DNA from: an uncultured Fodinibius sp.
GTDB taxonomy: Bacteria > Bacteroidota > Rhodothermia > Balneolales > Balneolaceae
Length of the DNA: 64,000 nt
NCBI GenBank assembly: GCA_913056455.1
Contig: CAJXMJ010000003.1
Coordinates: 124,001 to 188,000, forward strand
Direction of reading: 5' to 3'
Shown here: piece after piece, positions 45,167 through 54,694 of the stretch
Layout of the letters: every line of letters begins with the position of its first letter
How positions within the stretch are numbered: the first letter of the stretch is position 1
The notes under the pieces: generated by a model
Told to the model about the DNA's origin: nothing
The model's input: only the letters and a program-made list of their open reading frames with translations
The model's database searches: none
Translations under genes and position numbers: made by a program

Positions 45167-45768
45167 TTTTGGCTTACCCAATTGCTTTCTTGAGGATAAA
45201 ATCGCCAGGGGAGTTTAGCATCTTCGCCGGCGTAATCCACTCCAATCCGTTCCGTTGCTACCAGGGAAGAACCAGAACCTAACTGTCGATCCTCTATCCA
45301 GATCGTATTTTCTTTAAGTATTGTCCCATCAAAGTCAGTAGTGATGCCCAATGCCTGGGACAATCGACCGGGACCCGCAGTTAGTGCAGGATTGATGTTT
45401 TGTTTGTTGCGCCGCTGCAACATCTCTTTTTTTCCATCAAGAGGTTGGATAGCACGGATAAGAACAGCATCAGCTTTGTTTTCAACATTGGTAACCACAT
45501 TAAAAAGGTGATGGATGCCATAACACAGATAGATGTATGCAATGCCTCCGGCTTGATACATGGTTTCTGTTCGATCAGTTCGGGTGCCGTTGTTTGCGTG
45601 GCAGGCTTTATCGCCTCTTCCGCAGTAGGCTTCTGTTTCGGTAATTATACCGCTGGTTACAGGTTCTCCATTAATTTGGGTGCACAATACCTTGCCCACA
45701 AGTTCTTGGGCTATTGTTACCACATCTTGCCGTTGATAAAATGAAGGTGAAAGCTTTGCGTTGCTCAT
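45163..45768 (-). CDS. DNA-3-methyladenine glycosylase (AAG/MPG type)
   Basis: This base-excision repair enzyme removes alkylated purines. The 201-residue protein carries the family motifs A-x-E-L-V-G-K-V-L, then T-E-T-E-A-Y near 43-48. It continues with Y-I-Y-L-C-Y-G-I-H-H-L-F-N-V-V near 78-92 and G-P-G-R-L-S-Q-A-L-G-I. This is the human MPG-like fold rather than the AlkA or Tag fold. Length and motif order look complete. It lies two bases after the YihY-like gene on the same strand. Confidence 0.93.
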   Translation of the reverse strand: MSNAKLSPSFYQRQDVVTIAQELVGKVLCTQINGEPVTSGIITETEAYCGRGDKACHANNGTRTDRTETMYQAGGIAYIYLCYGIHHLFNVVTNVENKADAVLIRAIQPLDGKKEMLQRRNKQNINPALTAGPGRLSQALGITTDFDGTILKENTIWIEDRQLGSGSSLVATERIGVDYAGEDAKLPWRFYPQESNWVSQK

Positions 45769-45770
45769 TC

Positions 45771-46676
45771 TTAGGAGATCGTCGTGTATGGATTTTCTTG
45801 TCTGCTTGTATCCTCCAGAAATACTTCTTGATATGATTTGGCTATAATGGTCGTAAAAACGAAAAGGGCTGCTGAATAGAACGCCCAGACACCAATGATA
45901 ACAAGAATCGTATATCCTTGGTAAAAATAGCGATAGGAGCTCAAGGCATAATCGAGATAGTAACCGACTCCCATCTTTGCAAGTTCAAAGAGAGCCGTAT
46001 AAACGACTGTCGCTAGTAATGCTACTCGGGGTTTCATCCGCTTTTCACTGATATATCGGAAAATGATATAGAAGAGGATGAGGGTAAAAAGAATGGGAAT
46101 AAGCAGGTTTAAAAAATCATATACCCAGCTGAGCTCAAACACGATATCGGTATAGGGCAGGGAGAATTTATCTATCGATACTAGTGATACTAATGAAATT
46201 ACAAGGCTAAAGAATAGAAAAGCTCCACCTACCAAACCAAACGTAAAAAAGTTATAAACCATCTCGAGGATGGGGTGGCGCCGGTCTTCAATTTCAAAAA
46301 TATCGAAGACAACGTGCTTAAGGGTATGGAAAAAACCTTGAGAGAAAAAGACCAGAATAACCGTACCTATAATCCCGAAGATGCGTCGCACCCCGATCAG
46401 TGGTTCAAGGAGTGTTTCCAGCGTTACGGCTCCTCGAAATACATCACTGCTGCGTGATTCGTAAGTAAAACTCGGAAATAGCTCGCGTCCATAGCGTAAT
46501 ATTTCGGCAAATGCTTTTTCATAGGAGAGAATATACCCGATGATCGAAATCATCAGCAGTATAAATGGAATAGCACAAATAAAGATATTAAACGTGATGG
46601 CGGAGGCGTTAAAAAAGACGTCTTTCTTTTTTACCAATTTTACGATGAGCCGCCAGAAATCCTTATACTTCTGCAC
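45771..46676 (-). CDS. YihY/BrkB-family inner-membrane protein
   Basis: The 301-residue protein has six or so hydrophobic helices (about 30-50, 100-120, 140-165, 180-205, 220-240 and 250-275). The N-terminal A-S-A-I-T-F-N segment and the central G-x-F-L-F-F-S-L-V-I-S are typical of the UPF0761/YihY family. Once called RNase BN by mistake, it is now regarded as a membrane protein of uncertain function. It forms an operon with the glycosylase gene. No catalytic motif is visible. Confidence 0.87.
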   Translation of the reverse strand: MQKYKDFWRLIVKLVKKKDVFFNASAITFNIFICAIPFILLMISIIGYILSYEKAFAEILRYGRELFPSFTYESRSSDVFRGAVTLETLLEPLIGVRRIFGIIGTVILVFFSQGFFHTLKHVVFDIFEIEDRRHPILEMVYNFFTFGLVGGAFLFFSLVISLVSLVSIDKFSLPYTDIVFELSWVYDFLNLLIPILFTLILFYIIFRYISEKRMKPRVALLATVVYTALFELAKMGVGYYLDYALSSYRYFYQGYTILVIIGVWAFYSAALFVFTTIIAKSYQEVFLEDTSRQENPYTTIS

Positions 46677-46805
46677 TGATCAATAAATGCTGATTAATGA
46701 GTTTACGAAAGTTACATTGTTCGCTTTTGTTTTGCTACTCTAATTTGATCAAAAGATAACGAACTTTACAAAATTAAATTCTAAGCACAAAAATACTGCT
46801 TGTAA

Positions 46806-49490
46806 ATGAGTACCAAGTCCAAATCACTAACCCCGCTGATGCGCCAGTATCACCATATAAAGGAAGAACATGAGGGTGCTATATTGCTTTTTCGAGTGGG
46901 TGATTTTTATGAGTGCTTTGCTGATGACGCAGAGTTGGTCAGTAAAGAGTTGGGTATAACGCTTACCAAGCGTAATAACGGGGGGGATCAAACTCCTATG
47001 GCAGGGTTTCCTCATCACGCGTTGGATACGTACCTGCCCAAGTTAGTAAAGAAAGGGTACCGGGTGGCCGTTTGTGAACAGGTAGAAAATCCATCCGAGG
47101 CGAAGGAGGCCGGACGTAAGATTGTGAATCGCGAGGTGACGGAGATTACTACGCCCGGTGTAACGATGTCGGAAAAACTGTTGGAACACAAGCGGAATAA
47201 TTACGCCGCGGCCGTATATTGGGATGGACAAACCGCGGGTGCCGCTTTTGCTGATGTTTCGACCGGAGAATTTTCGGTAAGCGAAGTTCCCAAAGATCGG
47301 CTCGATGATTTGATGCAGTCCATTGCTCCGGCAGAGCTCTTGTTGCCACAAAATCTAAAAAATAATGTGCCCGAATTTCTGCTCGATTATAACATGACGT
47401 TTATCGAGGAGTGGGTGTATGAGGGCGATTATGGATATAATTTATTGACCGATCATTTCGAAACCCATTCGCTCAAAGGTTTTGGCGTTGAGGATTTGGA
47501 GGTAGCCCATGTAGCGGCCGGCGCGCTGATGCATTATATCCAAGAAACACAGAAGGCTTCGCTGGGACATATTAAGCAGATTCAAAAGTTTGAAAGCAAC
47601 GATTTTATGTCGCTTGACGGCTCCACAAAACGGAATCTGGAGCTTACAACGACGATTCAGGAGGGAGCCGGCAGTGAGGGGACGCTGATCTCTATTTTGG
47701 ATGATACTGCTACGGCTATGGGCGGACGAATGCTCCGAAAGTGGATTATGCGTCCGCTCAAGCGGATGAAGCCTATCCGTGCGCGCTTAAATGCGGTGGA
47801 ATCATTGAATGTAAATCACGATGTGCGGGAAAAGGTACGGGAAGAGCTTGATAAGGTCGGTGATCTGGAGCGCTTAATTTCACGGATTTGTGTTGGCCGT
47901 GCAAATCCCCGTGATTTGGTGAAGCTGAAAGACTCGTTGGCACAGACGCCAATCATAAAATCACAGTTTAATCACCTCGATGAGTATCTGCTCAACGATA
48001 TACTGGGGCGCATGAAGTTGCTTATTGAGGTTCAGGAAAAGATTGAAGAAGCCATTGTTGAAGATCCGCCTACCAGCTTGCGCGATGGTGATATTTTTAA
48101 GGATGGCTATAATGATGAGTTGGATGAGCTGCGTAATATCGCTCGAAACGGCAAGGACTATATCGCCGATATTAAAAATGAGTTGGCCGAAGAAACGGGA
48201 ATTGATTCGCTGAAAATCGGCTATAACAAAGTGTATGGGTATTATATTGAAGTGACGAATACCCATGCTGATAAAGTGCCGGAGCATTTCATCCGAAAGC
48301 AGACACTGGTGAATTCCGAACGCTACATTACCCCCGATCTTAAGGAGGTGGAGGAGCGTATTTTATCTTCTGAAGAGCAGAGCAAGAGTTTGGAGTATGA
48401 TCTTTTTGAGGAGTTGCGGATCGAGATTGCAGAGTATGCTGAGGATGTTCAGCAGGTAGCACGGGCAATCGCTGAACTGGATTGTCTGCAGAGTTTTGCT
48501 GAGGTCGCCTACCACAATAATTACTGTAAGCCGGCTATTGCTGACGATCAGAAAATTGATATCACAAAAGGGCGTCATCCGGTCGTGGAAAAAACGCTTC
48601 CGCCGGGCGATCCTTTTATTCCAAATGACATTCATGTGGAAAATGAGGATGAGCAGATCCTGATTATTACCGGTCCCAATATGGCAGGGAAGAGTATTAT
48701 TCTGCGGCAGACTGGGTTGATTGTCCTATTAGCTCAGATCGGTTGTTTTGTGCCTGCTGAGGAGGCGCATATTGGTTTGGTGGATAAAATATTTACCCGC
48801 GTGGGAGCGTCGGATAACTTGGCGGCGGGGGAAAGTACCTTCCTCGTTGAGATGAACGAAGCTGCTAATATCTTAAATAATGCCACACGTAACTCATTGA
48901 TATTGCTTGATGAGGTAGGGCGAGGAACGAGTACTTTTGACGGACTCAGTATTGCTTGGGCGCTGGCCGAGTACCTTCATAATCAACCGTCGGTTGCTGC
49001 AAAAACATTGTTTGCTACGCACTACCACGAGCTGAATGAGCTCGAAAACATGTATGACCATATTGTTAATTATAACGTGTCGGTGAAAGAGCACGACGAT
49101 AAAGTGATTTTTTTGCGTAAGCTGGTGCGTGGCGGGGCCGATCACAGCTACGGTATACAAGTGGCTGATATGGCAGGTTTGCCTTCTATTGTGATTGAGC
49201 GTGCCAAAGAAATTCTATCAAACCTCGAAAGTCATAGTTTAGATCTTACGGACAGTAATGGTACGCTCGAAGAGGGCGCTAAGAAAAAGAAAGCGGCGGT
49301 TAAAAAAGCTGCCAAAGAGATGGAAAAGCAGGAGCAGATCACTCAGCCATCGTTGTTTCAGGCACAGCTCGATCCCAACACGGAGCAGCTTATCGATAAG
49401 CTGGAGGCTTGTGATCCCAACCGAATGACTCCCATTGAGTCGCTGATGCTGGTCTCGGAGCTGAAAAAGCTCGTTGAAAAACGAAGTTAA
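46806..49490 (+). CDS. mutS: DNA mismatch repair protein MutS
   Basis: MutS recognises mismatches and recruits MutL. The 894-residue product has the mismatch-recognition motif G-D-F-Y-E (F34-Y35-E36), the connector, lever and clamp domains, and Walker A G-P-N-M-A-G-K-S (623-630). Walker B follows as L-L-D-E-V-G-R-G-T-S-T-F-D-G, then T-H-Y-H-E-L. The C-terminal region near 800-830 is Lys-rich (K-K-K-A-A-V-K-K-A-A-K). Full length and motif order are present. The last four bases overlap the convergent M48 gene. Confidence 0.96.
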   Translation: MSTKSKSLTPLMRQYHHIKEEHEGAILLFRVGDFYECFADDAELVSKELGITLTKRNNGGDQTPMAGFPHHALDTYLPKLVKKGYRVAVCEQVENPSEAKEAGRKIVNREVTEITTPGVTMSEKLLEHKRNNYAAAVYWDGQTAGAAFADVSTGEFSVSEVPKDRLDDLMQSIAPAELLLPQNLKNNVPEFLLDYNMTFIEEWVYEGDYGYNLLTDHFETHSLKGFGVEDLEVAHVAAGALMHYIQETQKASLGHIKQIQKFESNDFMSLDGSTKRNLELTTTIQEGAGSEGTLISILDDTATAMGGRMLRKWIMRPLKRMKPIRARLNAVESLNVNHDVREKVREELDKVGDLERLISRICVGRANPRDLVKLKDSLAQTPIIKSQFNHLDEYLLNDILGRMKLLIEVQEKIEEAIVEDPPTSLRDGDIFKDGYNDELDELRNIARNGKDYIADIKNELAEETGIDSLKIGYNKVYGYYIEVTNTHADKVPEHFIRKQTLVNSERYITPDLKEVEERILSSEEQSKSLEYDLFEELRIEIAEYAEDVQQVARAIAELDCLQSFAEVAYHNNYCKPAIADDQKIDITKGRHPVVEKTLPPGDPFIPNDIHVENEDEQILIITGPNMAGKSIILRQTGLIVLLAQIGCFVPAEEAHIGLVDKIFTRVGASDNLAAGESTFLVEMNEAANILNNATRNSLILLDEVGRGTSTFDGLSIAWALAEYLHNQPSVAAKTLFATHYHELNELENMYDHIVNYNVSVKEHDDKVIFLRKLVRGGADHSYGIQVADMAGLPSIVIERAKEILSNLESHSLDLTDSNGTLEEGAKKKKAAVKKAAKEMEKQEQITQPSLFQAQLDPNTEQLIDKLEACDPNRMTPIESLMLVSELKKLVEKRS

Positions 49491-50797
49491 TTATTCAGTA
49501 CACCTACTTTGTGTTGAAAGGTAGATTTGTAACTATGACCAAAGTTTTGGGGTAGGTCAAACCCATCAGTTTGACTGTTAATCCTGATAATCCGGTCACG
49601 CAATGAAGTCCCTTTCCATTTGGTATGGCCAATTCTGTCTTCAAAGTCACCTTGGTGGCTTCGTATTCTTTTTAACAGCTTCAGTGCGCCGGTTGGATCA
49701 TATCCCGCCCGATACATATATATGATACCCCAATAGTCTGCTGAAAACTCATATTTCTCCAGTCGATCTTTGATCGTATATTCATACATTTCGTTTGCCA
49801 GCTGATTGAGGTTTTCTTCTGTTTCCTCATATTTTTTCTCTCGGTCTCCCAATTCATTTTCCAGCTCTTCGAAGCGCCTGTCTGCCTTAATTTTAGTTTT
49901 CCGCTGCTTGCTTTCCTTAATGCCGTGATTATGTACGATGTGGGCTAATTCATGGGCAACAAAGAAGGTGAATTCTGTTTCGCTTTGCATAAGTTGCAAG
50001 GCTCCTTTTGAAACAAATATCATTCCGTTGGGCGATGCATACCCACTTATTTCATTTGTATCGAGTATATAAACTCGAACAGGTGTTTCGTAGCGATGGG
50101 AATTCTCTGCCAAAACCAAAGCTATATGCGTTAGGTACTGCTGCAATTCTTTGTTGTCAACCAATCCCTGTTGAGCAATTACATTGGCAATACCCCATCC
50201 CGCTTGTTCTTGCATAGGATTTAATCCTGGTACATTGTCGGGATTTATCTCGAGTCGATCCTGTGCTTTTTGCCAGCTCCAGTGTTGGAGTCTGAGCTCT
50301 CGAAATTGCCGGTATTCACTGGGTTCGAAAAAACCGTTGAAATCATTGAGAATGGGGCTTTTCTTATTACCGGTTTTACGAGATGTAAAGTCTGTTGCAA
50401 AGCCTTTAACTGCTGCAGCAACCTGGGCCGGCGAAGCATATGGATCTTCGTTTGTGCTATCTTGCTCACCCAGTTCTTTAAAAGCTGCCTGTGCTTCTTG
50501 GGATATCTGTTCTTGGTCGGGAGATGTTTGTTTTTCGTCTTTTTCTACATAGGCTGCCCGTTGCGGAATCCAGCCTTCTTTTTCTTTAGCTTTTATCTTT
50601 AGCCATTGTTGTTCTTTTTCAATTTCGGATACCTCCGTCTCGGTATTAAGCCGCAGCACAAGTTCATAGTATGATCCCGGCCCATTTCGCATATCAACAG
50701 TATTTTTAATCGTAAGTGTTTCGGTCTGTTTTACAAACGCGGTAATTCCGGTAATGAATAGTACAAGCAGTGAAAATAGTATGTATCTGCGTGCCAT
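49487..50797 (-). CDS. SH3-domain M48-family zinc metalloprotease
   Basis: The 436-residue protein has an N-terminal membrane or signal segment (about 5-22) and a bacterial SH3-like domain (about 28-85, V-D-M-R-N-G-P-G-S-Y-Y). The M48 peptidase domain has the zinc motif H-E-L-A-H near 279-283. The downstream E-F-S-A-D segment, near 348-352, provides the third ligand. M48 proteases process or clear misfolded envelope proteins. An S-H-x-G-D-F-E-D-R motif follows. It lies 9 bases after the CHASE2 cyclase gene, so the two are likely co-transcribed. Confidence 0.88.
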   Translation of the reverse strand: MARRYILFSLLVLFITGITAFVKQTETLTIKNTVDMRNGPGSYYELVLRLNTETEVSEIEKEQQWLKIKAKEKEGWIPQRAAYVEKDEKQTSPDQEQISQEAQAAFKELGEQDSTNEDPYASPAQVAAAVKGFATDFTSRKTGNKKSPILNDFNGFFEPSEYRQFRELRLQHWSWQKAQDRLEINPDNVPGLNPMQEQAGWGIANVIAQQGLVDNKELQQYLTHIALVLAENSHRYETPVRVYILDTNEISGYASPNGMIFVSKGALQLMQSETEFTFFVAHELAHIVHNHGIKESKQRKTKIKADRRFEELENELGDREKKYEETEENLNQLANEMYEYTIKDRLEKYEFSADYWGIIYMYRAGYDPTGALKLLKRIRSHQGDFEDRIGHTKWKGTSLRDRIIRINSQTDGFDLPQNFGHSYKSTFQHKVGVLNN

Positions 50798-50806
50798 AAG
50801 ATTACC

Positions 50807-52966
50807 TCATTTTGTTTTTAGGTGAAAAACCCCATCCCAATCTTTTGGTGGAGGCTCTTCTTTGAATTTTAAACATCTCTCGATATATGTTTCAGAAGGT
50901 CCATCCTCTGGTTTGAGCGAAAGTACTTGCCGAAACTTTTCAATTGCTTGATCCCAGTTTTTAGCCAGGTAGTAATCCAACCCCTCTTGGTAAATGGATA
51001 TGATTTCTTGGGTATGTTCGGCACCGGGGGCTGATCTTTTAGCCATTAATTCAAAAACCCGAACAGGTTCTGTTTTGCCTTTCACAACCAGCAGGTCGAG
51101 CTGACGACAATAAAAATGTTCTTTTACACCTTCATAGGTCTGTTCCGAAATCATAGTGCTGCTGCCAAACTGTTTATTAGCAGCTTCGAGGCGTGCTGCT
51201 AAATTCACCGTATCTCCCAAGACGGTATAATTAAATCGATTGTAAGAGCCGATATTCCCGACAATCATATCACCGGTAGCAATGCCAAAACGAGAGTGAA
51301 TATTGGTATTCTGTGGAGCTAATTCTTTTACTTTTTTCATCATTTTCAAGGTGCTTTGACATGCCAGCTCGGCATGATTGTCTTGACCGATGGGAGCTCC
51401 CCAGAATGCCATAACAGCATCACCAATATATTTGTCCACGGTACCGGAATGCTCAAAAATAATATCGGTCATGGCCCCAAGGTATTCATTTAGAAATGAG
51501 ACCAGTTCTTCGGGTTCTTTTTTCTCAGAAATTGATGTGAATCCGGCAATATCAGAAAAAAGAACGGTTAGTCTTTTTTTCTGTCCGCCCAGTTTCAATA
51601 GATCCGGCTGCGCAATAAGTTGTTCTACAAATTCAGGTTGTACGTATTGACCAAAGGCCGATCGAATTTCTTTTTTCTGTTTTTCTTCTGCAAAATATTT
51701 ATAGGCTGCCGAACCACTGTATGCTATTGTTGCTGTAATAATGTATAGGCCTGTAGAAAACCAGATGCGTTCATAAATGAAGAGTGTTAAGCCTACTCCA
51801 ATAATCAAGAATAGAATCCCCAAAATTGCAGCCCCACCTTTTGCAGGTCGGGAGTAGGCAACAGTAAAGGGTATGCCAATAGAAATTAGCAGAAGTATCA
51901 GTATTGCTATCCAGGTGGGAGGTTGGGTGATAAAATTGGTCCCTATTAAATTGTTGAGGATCGTTGCCTGTATTTCCATGCCGGGAAATGGTTCCAGCGA
52001 ACTCATAGGGGTGCTTTTTATATCTCCCAACCCGGCAGCAGAAGCTCCAACAATAATAATTTTATCCTCAAGTTCTGATGGGGGAACTGATACCTTAGCC
52101 TTGGGGTTACGTATTTTTTGAGTGGCACTTTTGACAATAGCTTGAAATGAATAATAGGGGAATGTGCCATTCCTTACGCCCCCTTTTTCGTACCAGTTGA
52201 TTAGATAGTCGCCATTGTCTTGCAGAGGTATATTCTGTTTGCCTATGCGTAATCCGGTGTTGGTCCATTCAAGAGAAACTGAGTCTGGTTGCAGCTCTAA
52301 ATATGCTGCCATGGATAGGGTGGGAACAAATCCCTTGTGAGCAAGGCTGTCAAAAAGATGAGCCGATCGAATAAGTCCGTCTTCATCAGGATTCATAACG
52401 GTGTTGCCGAGACCGGTTGCAGCTTTGGTAAATGCGTCCAGAGGCTTTGATGTTAAAAGGTGAGGCTCTTTGTAGGGCGGCTCATTTTTAATATCGTTGG
52501 CTTCGATAAGTGGTTCATTATTTATGGAAATATCAGCAGAAGGATCTTCATTTGCTGTAGATTTGAACGCAAGAATCGCCTTATTGCTTTGTTCAAGCGA
52601 TTGTACAAAGCGCCTATCACTCATCTGGCCCGATAAATTTCTGCGATCAAAATCAGGGGTATCAAAAAGAATATCGTATACTATTAGCTCAGCTCCAGAT
52701 TGATGGAAATAGTCTGTAACAATCTGATAAAATTCCCTCGGCCAAGGCCAGTACATCCCATTGCTATTGAAATAGGAAAGACTTTTTTCATCAATGGATA
52801 CCAGCACAATTTTGTCGTTTGGGTCTTCCTGTTGAAGATATCGGAACTTATAATCGAGAACCATTCGATCAATTCCATTAAATACTCCCGTGTAAATGCT
52901 TAAAAATCCTATCAAGAAGAAAAGGGAGGCTAACAGTGATAAGCTGATATTTTTGTTTGAACTAAT
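50807..52966 (-). CDS. CHASE2-domain class III adenylate/guanylate cyclase
   Basis: The protein has an N-terminal transmembrane helix, a CHASE2 sensory domain outside the membrane (about 45-335), three helices (about 350-425) and a cytoplasmic class III cyclase domain. The metal-binding Asp residues are in L-F-S-D-I-A-G-F-T and Y-I-G-D-A-V-M-A; a substrate-binding Lys precedes the second. A TPR-like tail follows. The first conventional start is a TTG at 52915, but it splits the N-terminal helix. GAGGAG at 52973-52978 lies six bases before an in-frame ATT at 52966, which restores a complete helix and gives 719 residues. I chose the ATT, with caution. Confidence 0.78.
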   Translation of the reverse strand: MSSNKNISLSLLASLFFLIGFLSIYTGVFNGIDRMVLDYKFRYLQQEDPNDKIVLVSIDEKSLSYFNSNGMYWPWPREFYQIVTDYFHQSGAELIVYDILFDTPDFDRRNLSGQMSDRRFVQSLEQSNKAILAFKSTANEDPSADISINNEPLIEANDIKNEPPYKEPHLLTSKPLDAFTKAATGLGNTVMNPDEDGLIRSAHLFDSLAHKGFVPTLSMAAYLELQPDSVSLEWTNTGLRIGKQNIPLQDNGDYLINWYEKGGVRNGTFPYYSFQAIVKSATQKIRNPKAKVSVPPSELEDKIIIVGASAAGLGDIKSTPMSSLEPFPGMEIQATILNNLIGTNFITQPPTWIAILILLLISIGIPFTVAYSRPAKGGAAILGILFLIIGVGLTLFIYERIWFSTGLYIITATIAYSGSAAYKYFAEEKQKKEIRSAFGQYVQPEFVEQLIAQPDLLKLGGQKKRLTVLFSDIAGFTSISEKKEPEELVSFLNEYLGAMTDIIFEHSGTVDKYIGDAVMAFWGAPIGQDNHAELACQSTLKMMKKVKELAPQNTNIHSRFGIATGDMIVGNIGSYNRFNYTVLGDTVNLAARLEAANKQFGSSTMISEQTYEGVKEHFYCRQLDLLVVKGKTEPVRVFELMAKRSAPGAEHTQEIISIYQEGLDYYLAKNWDQAIEKFRQVLSLKPEDGPSETYIERCLKFKEEPPPKDWDGVFHLKTK

Positions 52967-53193
52967 AGCAGTCTCCTCAATTATACTGGGTTATAATTTT
53001 GTGGATCTTTCTATGGAGCCCCACCCCGACTATTGTTTTGAATAATGTTAGAAAGAAAAAAATGAATTGCAACTGCCCGACTGGATCAGCAAATAGCTGA
53101 AAAGAAAATAAATGTCATTTTGTTTGCAAAAATTTCAAAAGTTTCAAATTATAGGACTGCACTTTAGCACAGTAGTAATTATCAATATTATTT

Positions 53194-53679
53194 ATGTCAA
53201 AGAATAGAGATCTTACCCAACAGATTGTAGCTGATTTTGCTGAGGGATACAGTAATTTTGGGCTGAATCCATTAATGGGGCGCATAGTAGGACTCCTAAT
53301 TATATCCAAAGACCCACAATCGCTCGATGATATTGTTGAACAGCTGGAGATGAGCAAAGGGCCCATTTCACAAATTTGTCGGCGCCTTAAGGAACGCGGA
53401 CTGATTGAGAAAGTTTGGATTCCAGGGGATCGCAAAGATTATTATCAAGCAACAGATGATATTTTTGGCAAGGCCTATGCCAACCAGATCAATAAGATGC
53501 AGGGTAACATAGAGATTGCGGAAAAATATCTTACCATGGCTCAATCGATGGATTCAGAGAATGCTGAGTTCATTAAAAAGCAGATGAAAGTTATGAAATC
53601 CTTTTATGAGCTAATGGATGAGTACAATAAAAAGTTTGTTGAGGCGTGGGAGGAAAAGCATGAGGAATTAAGGGAGTAA
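53194..53679 (+). CDS. GbsR/MarR-family transcriptional regulator
   Basis: The 161-residue protein has a winged-helix DNA-binding domain (about 28-95). Its recognition-helix region is S-L-D-D-I-V-E-Q-L-E-M-S-K-G-P-I-S-Q-I. A wing follows with W-I-P-G-D-R-K-D-Y-Y, then a long charged C-terminal helix. That pattern matches the GbsR subgroup of MarR-like regulators, which often sense small metabolites. It lies 55 bases upstream of the hydrolase-SDR-KAS III operon on the same strand. It may regulate that operon and the divergent cyclase gene; this is inference. Confidence 0.87.
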   Translation: MSKNRDLTQQIVADFAEGYSNFGLNPLMGRIVGLLIISKDPQSLDDIVEQLEMSKGPISQICRRLKERGLIEKVWIPGDRKDYYQATDDIFGKAYANQINKMQGNIEIAEKYLTMAQSMDSENAEFIKKQMKVMKSFYELMDEYNKKFVEAWEEKHEELRE

Positions 53680-53734
53680 TTTTTTTATTGATTATCGTTT
53701 GGAACTTTTCAAATATTTAATAAATTAATTTTCT

Positions 53735-54691
53735 ATGACTGATAAAAAACGAAATACAGTATTTTTATTAGGCTGTATACTGTTTCTGGTCTTTTCTTCA
53801 GGCAGTATACAGGCTCAGGTTTCCCGTTTTGCAGATCTGGATTACCCCTATTCCGTTCAGTATCAACAGGTAGAAGATGGACAAGAGGTTGCCTATGTGG
53901 ATAAGGGGCGTGGACCGGCGGTCATCCTTATTCATGGTCTCGGTAGTTACATTCCTGCCTGGAAACAGACGATCCCTGCATTATCTGAAAAGTATCGTGT
54001 AATCGCGTTAGACTTGCCCGGATTTGGCAAGTCATCCAAAGATATAGAAGCTTACTCGATCCCGTTTTTTGTTAAAACAGTGGCAAGCCTGCAAGATTCC
54101 TTAGGGATTGAAAAAGCTGCGTGGGTTGGACATTCCATGGGGGGGCAAGTTGCGTTGCGTGCAGCGATAAGTTATCCAGAGAAAATCAGTAAGCTGGTAT
54201 TGTTAGCTCCTGCCGGGTTCGAAACCTTCACGGAACAGGAAGGCACAATGATGAGCAATTTTGTAACGCCTGAATCTGTTAAGCATACTCCCGATTCCCT
54301 CATCAGCCAGACCTTTAAGGCAACGTTTTTTGATTTCCCAAAGGAGGCCCAGTTCATGATAGACGACCGGGTAGCTATTCGATTAGCAGAAAATTTTGAT
54401 GGTTATGCCCGAGCCTATGCTGGGTCAGTACAGGCCATGTTGGATGGACCGGTATTGGGAGAGTTATCAAGTATATCACACCCGTCGCTTATCATTTTTG
54501 GTAGACAGGATATGCTGATTCCAAACCGACAGCTCCACCCTAATTTATCTACAAAAAAAGTAGCGGAATCGGGACATGAGAAATTGCCAAACAGCCAGCT
54601 AAAGATGGTCGATAAGGCCGGGCATTTCATTCACTTTGAGCAGTCAGAAATAGTAAACAAAGAGATTCTAAATTTTTTAAATGACAAATAG
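53735..54691 (+). CDS. exported alpha/beta hydrolase
   Basis: The 318-residue protein has a signal peptide ending I-Q-A-Q near residue 28 and an alpha/beta hydrolase domain. The oxyanion segment is L-I-H-G-L-G-S near 65-71. The nucleophile elbow is G-H-S-M-G-G near 133-138, the acid is in G-R-Q-D-M-L-I-P near 257-264, and the His is in K-A-G-H-F-I-H near 298. It probably acts as a periplasmic or surface esterase/lipase. It is the first gene of the operon and lies three bases before the SDR gene. Confidence 0.85.
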   Translation: MTDKKRNTVFLLGCILFLVFSSGSIQAQVSRFADLDYPYSVQYQQVEDGQEVAYVDKGRGPAVILIHGLGSYIPAWKQTIPALSEKYRVIALDLPGFGKSSKDIEAYSIPFFVKTVASLQDSLGIEKAAWVGHSMGGQVALRAAISYPEKISKLVLLAPAGFETFTEQEGTMMSNFVTPESVKHTPDSLISQTFKATFFDFPKEAQFMIDDRVAIRLAENFDGYARAYAGSVQAMLDGPVLGELSSISHPSLIIFGRQDMLIPNRQLHPNLSTKKVAESGHEKLPNSQLKMVDKAGHFIHFEQSEIVNKEILNFLNDK

Positions 54692-54694
54692 ATT

